Origin: Stutzerimonas stutzeri
GTDB lineage: Bacteria > Pseudomonadota > Gammaproteobacteria > Pseudomonadales > Pseudomonadaceae
DNA length: 41,417 nt
NCBI RefSeq assembly: GCF_000935215.1
Contig: NZ_JXXD01000023.1
Location: forward strand, 1 to 41,417
Direction: 5' to 3'
This document shows positions 1 through 9,067 of this stretch, in pieces. Each line of letters starts with the position of its first letter. Position 1 is the stretch's first letter. A program made the translations under genes and the position numbers. The notes beneath the pieces were generated by a model that was given only the letters and a program-made list of their open reading frames with translations, was not told where the DNA came from and did not search any database.

Positions 1-147
1 GGCGTTGAGATGGTAATGCCGGGCGACAACGTGAAAATGGTTGTCAGCCTGATCAAGCCGATCGCCATGGAAGACGGCCTGCGCTTCGCGATTCGCGAAG
101 GTGGTCGTACCGTTGGTGCCGGCGTGGTTGCCAAGATCGTCGAGTAA
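1..147 (+). CDS. tuf: Elongation factor Tu, C-terminal end (partial)
   Basis: The window opens inside an in-frame coding stretch of 48 codons ending in TAA. It encodes the last part of EF-Tu, the GTPase that delivers aminoacyl-tRNA to the ribosome. The residues belong to beta-barrel domain 3: the MVMPGDN turn, the [18 protein letters not shown] block and the AGVVAKI C-terminus are all hallmarks of bacterial EF-Tu. The 5' part lies outside the window. Its position directly before rpsJ is the normal str–S10 arrangement of gammaproteobacteria. Many pseudomonads carry two near-identical tuf copies, so tufA or tufB cannot be assigned here. Confidence 0.97.
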   Translation, partial: GVEMVMPGDNVKMVVSLIKPIAMEDGLRFAIREGGRTVGAGVVAKIVE

Positions 148-162
148 TAATTGACGATGATG

Positions 163-188
163 AAAAAGGCCCCCTCGGGGGCCTTTTT
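163..188 (+). terminator. Rho-independent terminator after tuf
   Basis: The stem GGCCCC/GGGGCC with a short loop is flanked by AAAAA on the left and TTTTT on the right, starting 15 bases after the tuf stop codon. The A-tract/U-tract design is typical of an intrinsic terminator. It separates the str-type transcript from the S10 promoter that follows 18 bases later. Confidence 0.93.
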
Positions 189-205
189 CTATTGTTGATC
201 ATTTA

Positions 206-234
206 TTGACACCCTATGGGCGCATCCGTACAAT
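206..234 (+). promoter_or_regulatory. Sigma70 promoter of the S10 operon
   Basis: TTGACA (206-211, perfect -35) is separated by exactly 17 bp from TACAAT (229-234, five of six matches to the -10 consensus). It is by far the strongest promoter match I found in the window. The expected start near 241 gives a leader of only about 57 nt before the rpsJ ATG. One small hairpin (about 248-268) fits in it. That is too short for the long, L4-responsive S10 leader known from E. coli. Confidence 0.9.
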
Positions 235-297
235 TGCGCCTCCTTTTACCGGGGGTATTGCGCCTGGTAGGGTGGCTACTTGGAGTCTGAGGTCAAA

Positions 298-609
298 ATG
301 CAAAACCAACAAATCCGTATTCGGTTGAAGGCTTTTGACCATCGCCTGATCGATCAATCAACCCAGGAAATCGTGGAAACCGCGAAGCGTACTGGTGCTC
401 AGGTGCGTGGTCCGATTCCGCTGCCAACCCGCAAAGAGCGGTTCACTGTGCTGGTCTCCCCGCACGTCAATAAAGACGCGCGCGATCAGTATGAAATTCG
501 AACCCACAAGCGTGTGCTGGACATTGTTCAGCCGACCGACAAAACCGTCGATGCGCTGATGAAGCTCGATCTTGCGGCTGGTGTGGAAGTGCAGATCAGC
601 CTCGGCTAA
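298..609 (+). CDS. rpsJ: 30S ribosomal protein S10 (NusE)
   Basis: This encodes 103 residues, the normal length for bacterial S10, starting [16 protein letters not shown]10 sits in the head of the 30S subunit and, as NusE paired with NusB, takes part in antitermination of rRNA transcription. The open frame extends upstream to a TTG at 280. The ATG at 298 is preferred because it reproduces the family N-terminus and has a GAGG motif 5 bases upstream. It is the first gene of the S10 operon, behind the promoter at 206-234. Confidence 0.98.
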
Positions 610-691
610 AACCTGAGAGTTTTAGTCGTGTAACGCTCTGAAATGGGCGGCCATAGCGGGTGAAAGCCCCGTACACTCAAGAGGTTTCAAA

Positions 692-1327
692 ATGACTATT
701 GGTGTAGTCGGTCGCAAATGCGGTATGACCCGCGTTTTCACCGAGGATGGTGTCTCTATTCCGGTTACGGTCATCGAGATCGAGCCGAATCGCGTCACTC
801 AGTTCAAGAATGAAGAGAGCGATGGCTATCGTGCAGTGCAGGTCACTGTCGGCGAGCGTCGCGCGTCCCGTGTTACCAAGGCTCAGGCCGGTCACTTCGC
901 TAAAGCGAATGTTGCTGCTGGTCGTGGCGTCTGGGAATTCCGCCTCGATGGCGAGGAGTTCCAGGCTGGTGACCAGATCAACGCTGAGATTTTCCAGGCT
1001 GGGCAGATGGTGGATGTCACCGGTCAGTCCAAGGGTAAAGGCTTCGCCGGTACCATCAAGCGCTGGAACTTCCGTGGTCAGGACAATACCCACGGTAACT
1101 CCGTATCCCACCGCGTCCCGGGCTCTATCGGTCAGTGCCAGACCCCAGGTCGTGTATTCAAGGGCAAGAAGATGTCCGGGCACATGGGCGCCGAGCGCGT
1201 AACCGTGCAGTCTCTGGAAATCGTGCGTGTCGATGCTGAGCGGAATCTGCTTTTGGTGAAGGGCGCAGTGCCCGGTGCCACTGGTGGTGACGTGCTCGTG
1301 CGTCCGGCCGCCAAGGCTCGCGGTTAA
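692..1327 (+). CDS. rplC: 50S ribosomal protein L3
   Basis: The product has 211 residues and begins [17 protein letters not shown]3 is an early 50S assembly protein whose long loop reaches towards the peptidyl transferase centre. The stretch around residues 140-165 ([14 protein letters not shown], then KKMSGHMG) contains the glutamine that PrmB methylates in E. coli L3. An AAGAGGT Shine-Dalgarno sequence lies just before the ATG. The 82-base gap after rpsJ is the longest inside the S10 operon and contains no convincing promoter. Confidence 0.98.
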   Translation: MTIGVVGRKCGMTRVFTEDGVSIPVTVIEIEPNRVTQFKNEESDGYRAVQVTVGERRASRVTKAQAGHFAKANVAAGRGVWEFRLDGEEFQAGDQINAEIFQAGQMVDVTGQSKGKGFAGTIKRWNFRGQDNTHGNSVSHRVPGSIGQCQTPGRVFKGKKMSGHMGAERVTVQSLEIVRVDAERNLLLVKGAVPGATGGDVLVRPAAKARG

Positions 1328-1339
1328 GGGGGAGTTCAC

Positions 1340-1942
1340 ATGCAATTGAATGTAAATGGCGCACAGGCCATCGAAGTCTCCGATCGCACCTTTGGTGGTG
1401 AGTTCAACGAGACGCTGGTGCACCAGGCAGTCGTCGCCTACATGGCCGGCGGTCGTCAGGGTAGCAAGCAGCAGAAAACCCGCTCCGATGTGTCCGGTGG
1501 TGGCAAGCGTCCGTGGCGCCAGAAGGGCACAGGTCGTGCTCGTGCTGGTACCAGCCGTGGCCCGATCTGGCGTGGCGGTGGCGTAACTTTCGCCGCTCGC
1601 CCGCAGAATCATGATCAGAAGCTGAACAAGAAGATGTATCGCGCTGCGCTGCGTTCCATTCTTGCTGAGCTGGTCCGCTCCGAGCGTCTGGTTGTCGTAG
1701 AAGATTTCGCCGTCGACGCGCCGAAAACCAAAGTGCTTGCTAGCAAGCTCAATGGTATGGGCCTGAGCGATGTGCTGATCGTTTCCGATGCTGTCGATCA
1801 GAACCTGTACCTGGCTGCGCGCAACCTGCCGCATGTCGATGTGCGTGATGTCCAGGGTTCCGATCCGGTCAGCCTGATCGCCTATGACAAGGTGTTGATC
1901 ACCGTGTCGGCTGTGAAGAAATTCGAGGAGCTGCTGGGATGA
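1340..1942 (+). CDS. rplD: 50S ribosomal protein L4
   Basis: The product has 200 residues. The extended central loop ([19 protein letters not shown], about residues 52-70) lines the nascent peptide exit tunnel, and the globular Rossmann-like body binds 23S rRNA domain I. In E. coli, L4 also represses its own operon through the S10 leader. The leader here is too short for that exact mechanism, so regulation may differ. A GGGGGAG ribosome binding site precedes the ATG, and the stop overlaps the rplW start by 4 bases (ATGA). Confidence 0.98.
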   Translation: MQLNVNGAQAIEVSDRTFGGEFNETLVHQAVVAYMAGGRQGSKQQKTRSDVSGGGKRPWRQKGTGRARAGTSRGPIWRGGGVTFAARPQNHDQKLNKKMYRAALRSILAELVRSERLVVVEDFAVDAPKTKVLASKLNGMGLSDVLIVSDAVDQNLYLAARNLPHVDVRDVQGSDPVSLIAYDKVLITVSAVKKFEELLG

Positions 1943-2238
1943 ACCAGGAACGCGTATTCAAAGTCCTGCTTGGTCCGCACGTCTCTGAGAAGGCTACCGT
2001 GCTGGCTGACAGCAAGAAGCAATTCGTTTTCAAGGTTGCGACCGACGCAACCAAGCTGGAAATCAAGAAGGCTGTTGAGAGCCTGTTCGACGTGAAGGTC
2101 GCCGCCGTCAACACCCTGAACGTTCAGGGCAAGACCAAGCGTACCGCTCGCGGTCTGGGCAAGCGCAACGACTGGAAGAAGGCGTATATCGCGCTTCAGC
2201 CGGGCCAGGATCTCGATTTCTCCGGCAGTGCTGAGTAA
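1939..2238 (+). CDS. rplW: 50S ribosomal protein L23
   Basis: This 99-residue protein sits at the exit of the ribosomal tunnel, where it docks trigger factor and the signal recognition particle. The surface motif HVSEKAT near residues 14-20 holds the glutamate used for trigger factor binding in E. coli L23. The basic RNA-binding loop [16 protein letters not shown] is at about residues 60-75. Its ATG overlaps the rplD stop as ATGA, so it is probably translationally coupled to L4. Confidence 0.98.
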   Translation: MNQERVFKVLLGPHVSEKATVLADSKKQFVFKVATDATKLEIKKAVESLFDVKVAAVNTLNVQGKTKRTARGLGKRNDWKKAYIALQPGQDLDFSGSAE

Positions 2239-2252
2239 GGAAGGGGTGCATC

Positions 2253-3074
2253 ATGGCAATCGTTAAATGCAAACCGACTTCCGCGGGCCGCCGTTTTGTG
2301 GTCAAGGTGGTCAATCAGGAGCTGCACAAAGGCGCTCCTTACGCACCGCTGCTCGAGAAGAAGTCGAAGACTGGCGGCCGTAACAACAACGGTCGTATCA
2401 CCACTCGCCACATTGGCGGTGGTCACAAGCAGCATTACCGTCTGGTTGATTTTCGTCGCAACAAGGATGGCATTCCTGCCATCGTCGAGCGTATCGAATA
2501 TGACCCGAACCGTACTGCGCACATTGCGCTGCTGAAGTATGCCGACGGTGAGCGTCGCTACATCATCGCGCCGAAGGGTGTAAGCGCTGGCGATCAGCTG
2601 GTCTCGGGCATCAATGCTCCGATCAAGGCTGGCAACAGCCTGCCGCTGCGCAACATCCCGCTGGGTTCTACCGTTCATGGTGTCGAGCTCAAGCCGGGTA
2701 AGGGTGCTCAGATCGCTCGCTCCGCTGGCGCTTCGGCTCAGCTGGTTGCTCGCGAGGGTTCCTACGTGACGCTGCGTCTGCGCTCCGGCGAGATGCGCAA
2801 GGTGCTGGCCGAGTGCCGTGCGACCCTGGGCGAGGTCTCGAACTCCGAGCACAGCCTGCGTTCGCTGGGCAAGGCAGGGGCTAAGCGCTGGAAGGGCATT
2901 CGTCCTACCGTTCGTGGTGTCGCGATGAACCCGGTCGATCACCCGCACGGTGGTGGTGAAGGTCGTACCTCCGGTGGTCGTCATCCGGTGTCGCCATGGG
3001 GCTTCCCGACTAAGGGCGCGAAGACCCGCACTAACAAGCGCACCGATAACATGATTGTCCGTCGTCGCAAGTAA
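2253..3074 (+). CDS. rplB: 50S ribosomal protein L2
   Basis: L2 (273 residues) bridges the subunits and is needed for peptidyl transferase activity. The C-terminal motif [15 protein letters not shown] includes the conserved histidine equivalent to E. coli His229. The SH3/OB-like RNA-binding core and the N-terminal TSAGRRF start are both intact. It has a strong AAGGAAGGGG ribosome binding site and a 14-base gap from rplW. Confidence 0.98.
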   Translation: MAIVKCKPTSAGRRFVVKVVNQELHKGAPYAPLLEKKSKTGGRNNNGRITTRHIGGGHKQHYRLVDFRRNKDGIPAIVERIEYDPNRTAHIALLKYADGERRYIIAPKGVSAGDQLVSGINAPIKAGNSLPLRNIPLGSTVHGVELKPGKGAQIARSAGASAQLVAREGSYVTLRLRSGEMRKVLAECRATLGEVSNSEHSLRSLGKAGAKRWKGIRPTVRGVAMNPVDHPHGGGEGRTSGGRHPVSPWGFPTKGAKTRTNKRTDNMIVRRRK

Positions 3075-3090
3075 CTAGAGGGATACGACA

Positions 3091-3366
3091 GTGCCGCGTT
3101 CTCTGAAAAAAGGTCCTTTTATCGATCTTCACCTACTGAAGAAGGTCGAAGCGGCGGTGGAAAAGAGCGATCGTAAGCCAGTTAAAACCTGGTCGCGTCG
3201 TTCGATGATCCTGCCGCAAATGGTCGGTCTGACCATCGCTGTACATAACGGTCGTCAACATGTGCCGGTCCTCGTGTCCGAAGACATGGTCGGCCACAAA
3301 CTCGGCGAGTTCGCTGCAACCCGTACATATCGCGGGCATGTGGCGGACAAGAAAGGCAAGCGCTAA
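3091..3366 (+). CDS. rpsS: 30S ribosomal protein S19
   Basis: The product has 91 residues and begins at a GTG codon (protein [15 protein letters not shown] after the initiator). S19 lies in the 30S head, bound with S13, and faces the A-site finger of the 50S. The GTG is supported by the GAGGGAT ribosome binding site and by the exact match of the family N-terminus. The conserved [16 protein letters not shown]-terminal block is complete. Confidence 0.98.
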   Translation: MPRSLKKGPFIDLHLLKKVEAAVEKSDRKPVKTWSRRSMILPQMVGLTIAVHNGRQHVPVLVSEDMVGHKLGEFAATRTYRGHVADKKGKR

Positions 3367-3379
3367 GGGGTAAGGAAAG

Positions 3380-3712
3380 ATGGAAGTAGCCGCTAAGTTG
3401 TCGGGCGCTCGCATCTCCGCCCAGAAAGCCCGCCTGGTCGCCGACCAGATCCGCGGGAAGAAGGTGGGCGAAGCGCTCAACCTCCTGGCTTTCAGTAGCA
3501 AGAAAGCCGCCGAGATCATGAAGAAAGTGCTGGAGTCGGCCGTTGCCAACGCCGAGCACAACGAAGGCGCAGATGTGGATGACTTGAAAGTCTCCACGGT
3601 CTTCGTCAACGAGGGGCGTTCGCTTAAGCGCATCATGCCGCGTGCCAAAGGCCGCGCTGATCGCATCGTCAAGCGGTCTTGCCATATCACTGTCAAGGTT
3701 GCGGACAAGTAA
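3380..3712 (+). CDS. rplV: 50S ribosomal protein L22
   Basis: This 110-residue protein has a long beta-hairpin ([17 protein letters not shown], about residues 83-100) that lines the exit tunnel near the macrolide site. Insertions or deletions there give erythromycin resistance in other bacteria. The hairpin here is normal length. It has an AAGGAAAG ribosome binding site and lies 13 bases after rpsS. Confidence 0.98.
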
Positions 3713-3725
3713 CGGAGTCGATCAG

Positions 3726-4412
3726 ATGGGTCAGAAAGTACATCCCACTGGCATTCGCCTGGGAATCGTCAAGGAGCACACCTCCGTCTGGTACGCAGAC
3801 GGCCGTACGTATGCAGACTATCTGCTTGCAGATCTGAACGTGCGTGAGTACCTCCAAGACAAATTAAAAAGCGCGTCCGTAAGCCGTATCGATATCCATC
3901 GCCCGGCTCAAACCGCACGCATCACCATCCACACCGCTCGTCCCGGCATTGTGATCGGCAAGAAGGGTGAGGATGTTGAGAAGCTGCGTCAGGACCTGAC
4001 CAAGCAAATGGGTGTGCCGGTGCACATCAATATCGAAGAGATCCGCAAGCCGGAGCTCGACGCAATGCTGGTTGCACAGAGCGTAGCTCAGCAGCTGGAG
4101 CGTCGCGTGATGTTCCGTCGCGCCATGAAGCGCGCCGTACAGAACGCCATGCGCATTGGTGCCAAAGGCATCAAGATCCAGGTCAGTGGTCGTCTGGGTG
4201 GGGCTGAAATTGCCCGTACCGAGTGGTATCGCGAAGGTCGTGTGCCTCTGCACACCCTGCGTGCCGATATCGATTACAACACTTACGAAGCGCACACCAC
4301 TTACGGTGTGATCGGCGTGAAGGTGTGGATCTTCAAGGGCGAAGTAATTGGTGGTCGCCATGAAGAGCTCAAGCCTCAAGCGCCTGCTCCTCGTAAAAAA
4401 GCTGCTAAGTAA
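3726..4412 (+). CDS. rpsC: 30S ribosomal protein S3
   Basis: S3 lies at the mRNA entry site and takes part with S4 and S5 in ribosomal helicase activity. The product has 228 residues, starting [15 protein letters not shown]. The open frame extends upstream to 3642 inside rplV, but only the ATG at 3726, with a GGAG motif nearby, gives the family N-terminus. A type II KH domain lies at about residues 39-107 with its GxxG loop (IGKKGED). The Lys/Ala-rich tail is usual. Confidence 0.97.
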   Translation: MGQKVHPTGIRLGIVKEHTSVWYADGRTYADYLLADLNVREYLQDKLKSASVSRIDIHRPAQTARITIHTARPGIVIGKKGEDVEKLRQDLTKQMGVPVHINIEEIRKPELDAMLVAQSVAQQLERRVMFRRAMKRAVQNAMRIGAKGIKIQVSGRLGGAEIARTEWYREGRVPLHTLRADIDYNTYEAHTTYGVIGVKVWIFKGEVIGGRHEELKPQAPAPRKKAAK

Positions 4413-4424
4413 GGGGTACGCCAA

Positions 4425-4838
4425 ATGTTGCAACCCAAGCGTACAAAATTCCGCAAGCAGATGACCGGCCACAACCGTGGTCTGGCTCAGCGCGGTAGCA
4501 AGGTCAGCTTCGGCGAATTCGCGCTGAAGTCTGTTTCCCGTGGTCGTCTGACCGCGCGTCAGATCGAGGCTGCACGTCGTGCGCTCACCCGTCACGTAAA
4601 GCGTGGCGGAAAGATCTGGATCCGCGTGTTCCCCGACAAGCCTGTAACCAAGAAGCCTCTGGAAGTCCGGATGGGTAAAGGTAAGGGTAGCGTCGAGTAC
4701 TGGGTAGCCCAGATTCAGCCGGGCAAGGTGCTCTACGAGATCGAGGGTGTTTCCGAAGAGCTGGCGCGTGAGGCTTTCGCCCTGGCCGCTGCAAAGCTGC
4801 CGCTCGCCACCTCCTTTGTTAAGCGGACGGTGATGTGA
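4425..4838 (+). CDS. rplP: 50S ribosomal protein L16
   Basis: L16 (137 residues) organises the A-site region of the 50S and contacts tRNA. The [20 protein letters not shown] segment around residues 65-85 contains the arginine that the oxygenase RoxA/YcfD hydroxylates in E. coli. Its TGA stop shares one base with the rpmC ATG. Confidence 0.98.
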   Translation: MLQPKRTKFRKQMTGHNRGLAQRGSKVSFGEFALKSVSRGRLTARQIEAARRALTRHVKRGGKIWIRVFPDKPVTKKPLEVRMGKGKGSVEYWVAQIQPGKVLYEIEGVSEELAREAFALAAAKLPLATSFVKRTVM

Positions 4839-5029
4839 TGAAAGCGAATGAACTTCGTGAAAAATCCGTTGAGCAGCTGAACGAGCAACTGCTCGAGCTG
4901 CTGCGGGACCAGTTCAATCTGCGTATGCAGAAAGCGACTGGCCAGTTGGGGCAGTCTCACCTGCTCTCGCAAGTCAAGCGCGACATCGCTCGTGTCAAGA
5001 CTGTGCTCAACCAGCAGGCAGGTAAGTGA
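4838..5029 (+). CDS. rpmC: 50S ribosomal protein L29
   Basis: This small helical-hairpin protein of 63 residues lies beside L23 near the tunnel exit. The frame also opens at a GTG at 4835. The ATG at 4838 is preferred because it gives the exact family start [14 protein letters not shown] and forms a TGATG overlap with the rplP stop, a common translational coupling design. Confidence 0.97.
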   Translation: MKANELREKSVEQLNEQLLELLRDQFNLRMQKATGQLGQSHLLSQVKRDIARVKTVLNQQAGK

Positions 5030-5031
5030 TC

Positions 5032-5298
5032 ATGGCTGAAGCTCAGAAAACCGTCCGCACGCTGACCGGCCGCGTCGTCAGCGACAAGATGGACAAGACC
5101 ATCACCGTTCTGATCGAGCGTCGCGTCAAGCACCCGATCTACGGTAAATACGTGAAGCGTTCGACCAAACTGCACGCCCACGACGAAACCAACCAGTGCC
5201 GTATCGGCGACAAGGTCACCATCCGCGAGACTCGTCCGCTGGCAAAGACCAAGTCCTGGATGCTGGTTGATGTCGTTGAACGCGCCGTCGAAGTCTAA
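5032..5298 (+). CDS. rpsQ: 30S ribosomal protein S17
   Basis: S17 is an OB-fold primary binder of the 16S 5' domain. The product has 88 residues, the usual Pseudomonas length, starting [16 protein letters not shown]. An upstream in-frame GTG at 5026 overlaps the rpmC stop. The ATG at 5032 fits the family better. The motifs DKMDKTITV and KHPIYGKY(V)KRSTK are conserved. Confidence 0.97.
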   Translation: MAEAQKTVRTLTGRVVSDKMDKTITVLIERRVKHPIYGKYVKRSTKLHAHDETNQCRIGDKVTIRETRPLAKTKSWMLVDVVERAVEV

Positions 5299-5321
5299 GG
5301 GCTAGGGGTCGGAGAAATTAT

Positions 5322-5690
5322 ATGATTCAGACTCAATCCATGCTCGATGTGGCTGATAACAGTGGCGCTCGTCGCGTCATGTGTATCAAGGTGCTCGGCG
5401 GTTCTCACCGTCGTTACGCCGGCATCGGCGACATTATCAAAGTAACCGTCAAGGAAGCGATTCCTCGTGGCAAGGTCAAGAAAGGCCAGGTGATGACCGC
5501 TGTTGTGGTTCGCACTCGTCACGGTGTTCGTCGTCCCGATGGCTCCATCATTCGCTTCGATGGCAATGCTGCTGTTCTGCTGAACAACAAGCAGGAGCCT
5601 ATCGGCACCCGTATCTTTGGGCCGGTGACGCGTGAACTTCGTACCGAGAAGTTCATGAAGATCGTCTCGCTCGCCCCTGAAGTGCTGTAA
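5322..5690 (+). CDS. rplN: 50S ribosomal protein L14
   Basis: L14 has 122 residues, starts [17 protein letters not shown], and forms intersubunit bridge B8 with 16S helix 14. It is also the docking site for the silencing factor RsfS. The five-stranded barrel motif [14 protein letters not shown] and the [13 protein letters not shown] block are intact. A GGAG ribosome binding site lies about 8 bases upstream. It begins the stretch that in E. coli is the spc operon, but only 23 bases separate it from rpsQ and no promoter is evident. Confidence 0.98.
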
Positions 5691-5701
5691 GGAGTAGCCG
5701 C

Positions 5702-6016
5702 ATGCAAAAGATTCGTCGCAACGACGAGATCATCGTCATCGCCGGCAAAGACAAGGGCAAGCGCGGTAAGGTGCTGAAGGTCCTCGCGGACGACCGTCTG
5801 GTCGTTGGCGGGATCAATCTCGTGAAGCGCCATACCAAGCCTAACCCGATGTCCGGCGTTCAGGGCGGTATCGTCGAGAAGGAGGCGCCTTTGCACGTCT
5901 CTAACGTCGCCATTTTCAACGGTGAGACCAACAAGGCAGACCGCGTTGGCTTCAAGGTTGAAGAGGGCAAGAAAATTCGTGTCTTCAAGTCGACCCAGAA
6001 GCCGGTTGACGCTTGA
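5702..6016 (+). CDS. rplX: 50S ribosomal protein L24
   Basis: L24 starts 50S assembly by binding the 5' end of 23S rRNA. The product has 104 residues, with an N-terminal KOW motif (about residues 5-30, [17 protein letters not shown]) as its RNA-binding core. An AAGGAG ribosome binding site directly follows the rplN stop. Confidence 0.98.
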
Positions 6017-6035
6017 GACTGCTAGGTAGATAACC

Positions 6036-6575
6036 ATGGCACGACTAAAAGAAGTTTATCGGAAGGAAATCGCGCCCAAGCTGAAGGAAGAACTGAAGCT
6101 TGGCAACGTGATGGAAGTTCCGCGTATCACCAAGATCACCCTCAACATGGGTATCGGCGAAGCGATCGGTGACAAGAAGATCATCGACAATGCTGTTGCC
6201 GATCTGGAAAAGATCACCGGCCAGAAGGTTGTAGTGACTCACGCTCGCAAGTCCATCGCAGGCTTCAAAGTTCGCGAAGGCTGGCCGATCGGCGTCAAGG
6301 TCACGCTGCGCAGTGATCGTATGTATGAATTCCTGGATCGCCTGCTTTCGATCTCCCTGCCGCGCGTGCGTGACTTCCGCGGCCTGAATGCCAAGTCCTT
6401 CGATGGCCGCGGCAACTACAGTATGGGCGTCAAAGAGCAGATCATCTTCCCGGAAATCGATTACGACAAGATCGATGCCCTGCGTGGTCTGGACATCACT
6501 CTGACCACTACTGCTCGGACGGATGAAGAAGGTCGCGCTCTGCTGCGTGCTTTCAACTTCCCGTTCCGTAACTGA
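6036..6575 (+). CDS. rplE: 50S ribosomal protein L5
   Basis: This 179-residue protein carries 5S rRNA into the central protuberance with L18 and touches P-site tRNA. The conserved blocks [19 protein letters not shown] and [12 protein letters not shown] are clear. Its ribosome binding site (AGGTAG) is weaker than its neighbours'. The rplX–rplE junction is where S8 binds mRNA to repress the spc operon in E. coli. I did not identify a clear S8 mimic here. Confidence 0.98.
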   Translation: MARLKEVYRKEIAPKLKEELKLGNVMEVPRITKITLNMGIGEAIGDKKIIDNAVADLEKITGQKVVVTHARKSIAGFKVREGWPIGVKVTLRSDRMYEFLDRLLSISLPRVRDFRGLNAKSFDGRGNYSMGVKEQIIFPEIDYDKIDALRGLDITLTTTARTDEEGRALLRAFNFPFRN

Positions 6576-6588
6576 TTGGAGTAGGCAC

Positions 6589-6894
6589 ATGGCTAAGCAA
6601 AGCATGAAGAACCGTGAGCTGAAGCGTCAGCAAACGGTCGCCAAGTTCGCCCAGAAGCGTGCTGCACTGAAAGCAATCATCGCAAGTCCGGAGTCCTCTC
6701 CGGAAGCGCGCTGGGAAGCTCAGGTCGCACTGCAGAAGCAGCCTCGTGACGCAAGCGCTTCGCGCCTGCGCAACCGCTGCCGTCTGACTGGTCGTCCGCA
6801 CGGCGTTTACCGCAAGTTCGGCCTCGCGCGCAACATGCTGCGTCAGGCGGCAATGCGTGGTGACGTGCCGGGTCTGGTTAAGGCCAGCTGGTAA
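6589..6894 (+). CDS. rpsN: 30S ribosomal protein S14 (zinc-free form)
   Basis: S14 is a late-assembling 30S head protein. The product has 101 residues, starting [15 protein letters not shown]. It is the longer form without the CxxC–CxxC zinc knuckle found in the short 61-residue S14, so its function does not depend on zinc. The open frame runs back to 6523 inside rplE, but the ATG at 6589 with its GGAG motif matches the family. A hairpin/promoter module follows it. Confidence 0.97.
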   Translation: MAKQSMKNRELKRQQTVAKFAQKRAALKAIIASPESSPEARWEAQVALQKQPRDASASRLRNRCRLTGRPHGVYRKFGLARNMLRQAAMRGDVPGLVKASW

Positions 6895-6936
6895 TAGAAG
6901 CATCCAGGGCCCTGCGGGTCCTGTTTGTTTTTCGTT

Positions 6937-6956
6937 CAAGCCCCTCATGGGGCTTG
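6937..6956 (+). terminator. Hairpin between rpsN and rpsH (partial terminator?)
   Basis: CAAGCCCC (6937-6944) pairs perfectly with GGGGCTTG (6949-6956) across a TCAT loop. The following bases ATTCGTTTCT are only moderately T-rich, so termination is probably incomplete. The 3' arm runs into the -35 element of the putative rpsH promoter. Confidence 0.6.
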
Positions 6957-6982
6957 ATTCGTTTCTGGCAACTCTCTAGAAT
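6954..6982 (+). promoter_or_regulatory. Putative internal sigma70 promoter for rpsH onward
   Basis: TTGATT (6954-6959) and TAGAAT (6977-6982) are separated by exactly 17 bp. The expected start near 6989 leaves a leader of about 90 nt before rpsH, which includes a small GGCTC/GAGCC hairpin. The 184-base gap, very long for this operon, supports a separate transcription start. Confidence 0.6.
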
Positions 6983-7078
6983 GCCCGGCTCGCCTGAGCC
7001 TTGCATTTTTGTGGGGTTTGCCTGTTGGCGACACGAGCCGTCCAAGGCTTATTTTTTTGTATTAGGAGCTAAGAGCCC

Positions 7079-7471
7079 ATGAGTATGCAGGACCCGTTAG
7101 CGGACATGCTAACTCGTATCCGTAATGCCCAGATGGCCGAAAAGTCCGTCGTAAGCATGCCGTCTTCCACTCTGAAGGTGGCTGTTGCCAACGTTCTTCA
7201 AGGTGAAGGCTATATCGCGGGATACCAGGTCAGTGGCGACGCCAAGCCGCAACTGTCCATCGAGCTGAAGTATTTCGAAGGCCGTCCGGTCATCGAAGAG
7301 CTCAAGCGCGTAAGTCGTCCTGGCCTGCGCCAGTACAAATCCGTTGACCAGTTGCCGAAAGTACGTGGCGGTTTGGGTGTGTCGATTGTCTCCACCAACA
7401 AGGGTGTGATGACTGATCGGGCTGCTCGGGCTGCTGGTGTTGGCGGCGAAGTGCTCTGCACTGTGTTCTAA
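7079..7471 (+). CDS. rpsH: 30S ribosomal protein S8
   Basis: S8 has 130 residues, starts [18 protein letters not shown], and is a primary binder of 16S central domain helix 21. In E. coli it also represses spc operon translation. The C-terminal signature [20 protein letters not shown] is intact. The ATG follows an AGGAGCT ribosome binding site. Being first after the internal promoter at 6954-6982, S8 could feed back on this distal unit separately. That is inference. Confidence 0.98.
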   Translation: MSMQDPLADMLTRIRNAQMAEKSVVSMPSSTLKVAVANVLQGEGYIAGYQVSGDAKPQLSIELKYFEGRPVIEELKRVSRPGLRQYKSVDQLPKVRGGLGVSIVSTNKGVMTDRAARAAGVGGEVLCTVF

Positions 7472-7483
7472 GGGGGGATAAGC

Positions 7484-8017
7484 ATGTCTCGCGTTGCTAA
7501 GAACCCCGTCAAGCTGCCTGCTGGCGTCGAAATCAAGATGTCTGGTCAGCAGCTTTCGGTGAAGGGCGCAAAAGGCGCTCTCGAACTGAATGTTCATCCG
7601 TCCGTGGAGGTCATCCAGGAGTCTGGTGAGCTGCGTTTTGCTGGCCGTAATGGCGATCAGCAAACTCGCGCCATGGCCGGCACTACCCGTGCGCTGGTCA
7701 ACAACATGGTGATCGGCGTCAGCCAAGGCTTCGAGCGCAAGCTTCAGCTGGTTGGTGTTGGTTACAAGGCGCAAGCCAAAGGTCAAGTGCTGTCCCTGGC
7801 TCTCGGTTTCTCGCATCCGGTGGATTACGAACTGCCGCAAGGCGTTACCGCTGAGACCCCCAGCCAGACCGACATCCTGATCAAGGGTGTCGACAAGCAA
7901 CTGGTCGGTCAGGTGGCTGCTGAAATCCGCGACTTCCGTCGCCCTGAGCCTTACAAGGGCAAAGGCGTGCGGTACTCGGATGAAGTAGTCCGTCGCAAAG
8001 AAGCTAAGAAGAAGTAG
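7484..8017 (+). CDS. rplF: 50S ribosomal protein L6
   Basis: L6 (177 residues) consists of two similar alpha/beta domains and sits near the sarcin-ricin loop and factor-binding site. The second-domain motif [24 protein letters not shown] forms the C-terminus. An AGGGGGGA ribosome binding site lies in the 12-base gap after rpsH. Confidence 0.98.
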   Translation: MSRVAKNPVKLPAGVEIKMSGQQLSVKGAKGALELNVHPSVEVIQESGELRFAGRNGDQQTRAMAGTTRALVNNMVIGVSQGFERKLQLVGVGYKAQAKGQVLSLALGFSHPVDYELPQGVTAETPSQTDILIKGVDKQLVGQVAAEIRDFRRPEPYKGKGVRYSDEVVRRKEAKKK

Positions 8018-8027
8018 GGCATAGCAA

Positions 8028-8378
8028 ATGAGCGTAAAGAAAGAAACTCGTCTGCGTCGCGCTCGCAAGGCACGCCTGAAGATGCGCGAGCTGGAAACCG
8101 TACGCCTCTGCGTGTACCGCTCTTCCCAGCACATCTACGCCCAGGTCCTTTCGGCCGACGGCGGCAAGGTCCTGGCCAGCGCCTCGACTCTGGACAAAGA
8201 ACTGCGTGACGCCGTCACCGGCAACGTCGACGCTGCCAAGAAAGTCGGTCAGCTGGTCGCTGAGCGCGCGAAAGCCGCAGGTGTCACTCAGGTGGCGTTC
8301 GACCGTTCTGGCTTCAAGTACCACGGTCGTGTCAAGGCACTGGCTGAAGCTGCTCGTGAAGGCGGGCTGGAGTTCTAA
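8028..8378 (+). CDS. rplR: 50S ribosomal protein L18
   Basis: This 116-residue protein binds 5S rRNA together with L5 in the central protuberance. It has a basic N-terminal arm (about residues 1-22, [20 protein letters not shown]) and the conserved C-terminal block [26 protein letters not shown]. It lies 10 bases after rplF. Confidence 0.98.
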   Translation: MSVKKETRLRRARKARLKMRELETVRLCVYRSSQHIYAQVLSADGGKVLASASTLDKELRDAVTGNVDAAKKVGQLVAERAKAAGVTQVAFDRSGFKYHGRVKALAEAAREGGLEF

Positions 8379-8381
8379 GTT

Positions 8382-8882
8382 ATGGCAAATAACGAGCAAA
8401 AGCGCGACGAAGGCTACATCGAGAAGCTGGTTCAAGTTAACCGCGTCGCAAAAACTGTAAAAGGTGGTCGTATCTTCACCTTCACCGCGCTGACTGTGGT
8501 CGGTGATGGCAAGGGTCGTGTCGGCTTCGGTCGTGGCAAGTCCCGTGAAGTACCGGCTGCTATTCAAAAGGCTATGGAGGCGGCTCGCCGCAACATGATC
8601 CAGGTCGACCTGAATGGCACTACTCTGCAGTACGCCACCAAGGCCGCGCATGGCGCGTCCAAGGTCTACATGCAGCCTGCCTCCGAGGGTACCGGCGTGA
8701 TTGCCGGTGGTGCCATGCGCGCCATTCTGGAAGTTGCTGGCGTTCAGAACGTACTGGCCAAGTGCTACGGCTCTACCAACCCGGTCAACGTGGTTCACGC
8801 CACCTTTAAGGGTCTGAAGGCGATGCAGTCGCCTGAGTCGATTGCTGCCAAGCGTGGCAAGAGCGTCGAGGAGATTTCCTGA
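8382..8882 (+). CDS. rpsE: 30S ribosomal protein S5
   Basis: S5 (166 residues) is a decoding-fidelity protein at the mRNA entry channel; spectinomycin resistance maps to it in E. coli. It has an N-terminal double-stranded-RNA-binding-like domain (about residues 10-75, with [18 protein letters not shown]) and a GHMP-like C-terminal domain. Only 3 bases separate it from rplR. Its GGAG ribosome binding site (8369-8372) lies inside the end of rplR, which suggests coupled translation. Confidence 0.98.
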   Translation: MANNEQKRDEGYIEKLVQVNRVAKTVKGGRIFTFTALTVVGDGKGRVGFGRGKSREVPAAIQKAMEAARRNMIQVDLNGTTLQYATKAAHGASKVYMQPASEGTGVIAGGAMRAILEVAGVQNVLAKCYGSTNPVNVVHATFKGLKAMQSPESIAAKRGKSVEEIS

Positions 8883-8884
8883 TC

Positions 8885-9064
8885 ATGGCTAACACCGTCA
8901 AGGTCACGCTGATCAAGAGTGTCAGCGGTCGTATCCCCAATCACAAGCTGTGCGTCAAGGGTCTTGGCCTGCGTCGCATTGGTCACACCGTCGAGGTTCA
9001 GGATACTCCTGAAAATCGCGGCATGATCAACAAGGCTTATTACATGCTCCGTGTGGAGGGCTAA
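8885..9064 (+). CDS. rpmD: 50S ribosomal protein L30
   Basis: This short gene encodes 59 residues, starting [12 protein letters not shown]. The family core ([21 protein letters not shown]) and the ending [13 protein letters not shown] are clear. L30 is a small, non-essential 50S surface protein near 5S rRNA. It starts 2 bases after the rpsE stop and ends 3 bases before rplO, so it is fully embedded in the operon. Confidence 0.97.
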   Translation: MANTVKVTLIKSVSGRIPNHKLCVKGLGLRRIGHTVEVQDTPENRGMINKAYYMLRVEG

Positions 9065-9067
9065 GCC

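Noticed and set aside
677..1834. Minus-strand 385-codon frame opposite rplC and rplD
   Set aside because: It overlaps two essential ribosomal genes and has no recognisable domain or start signal.
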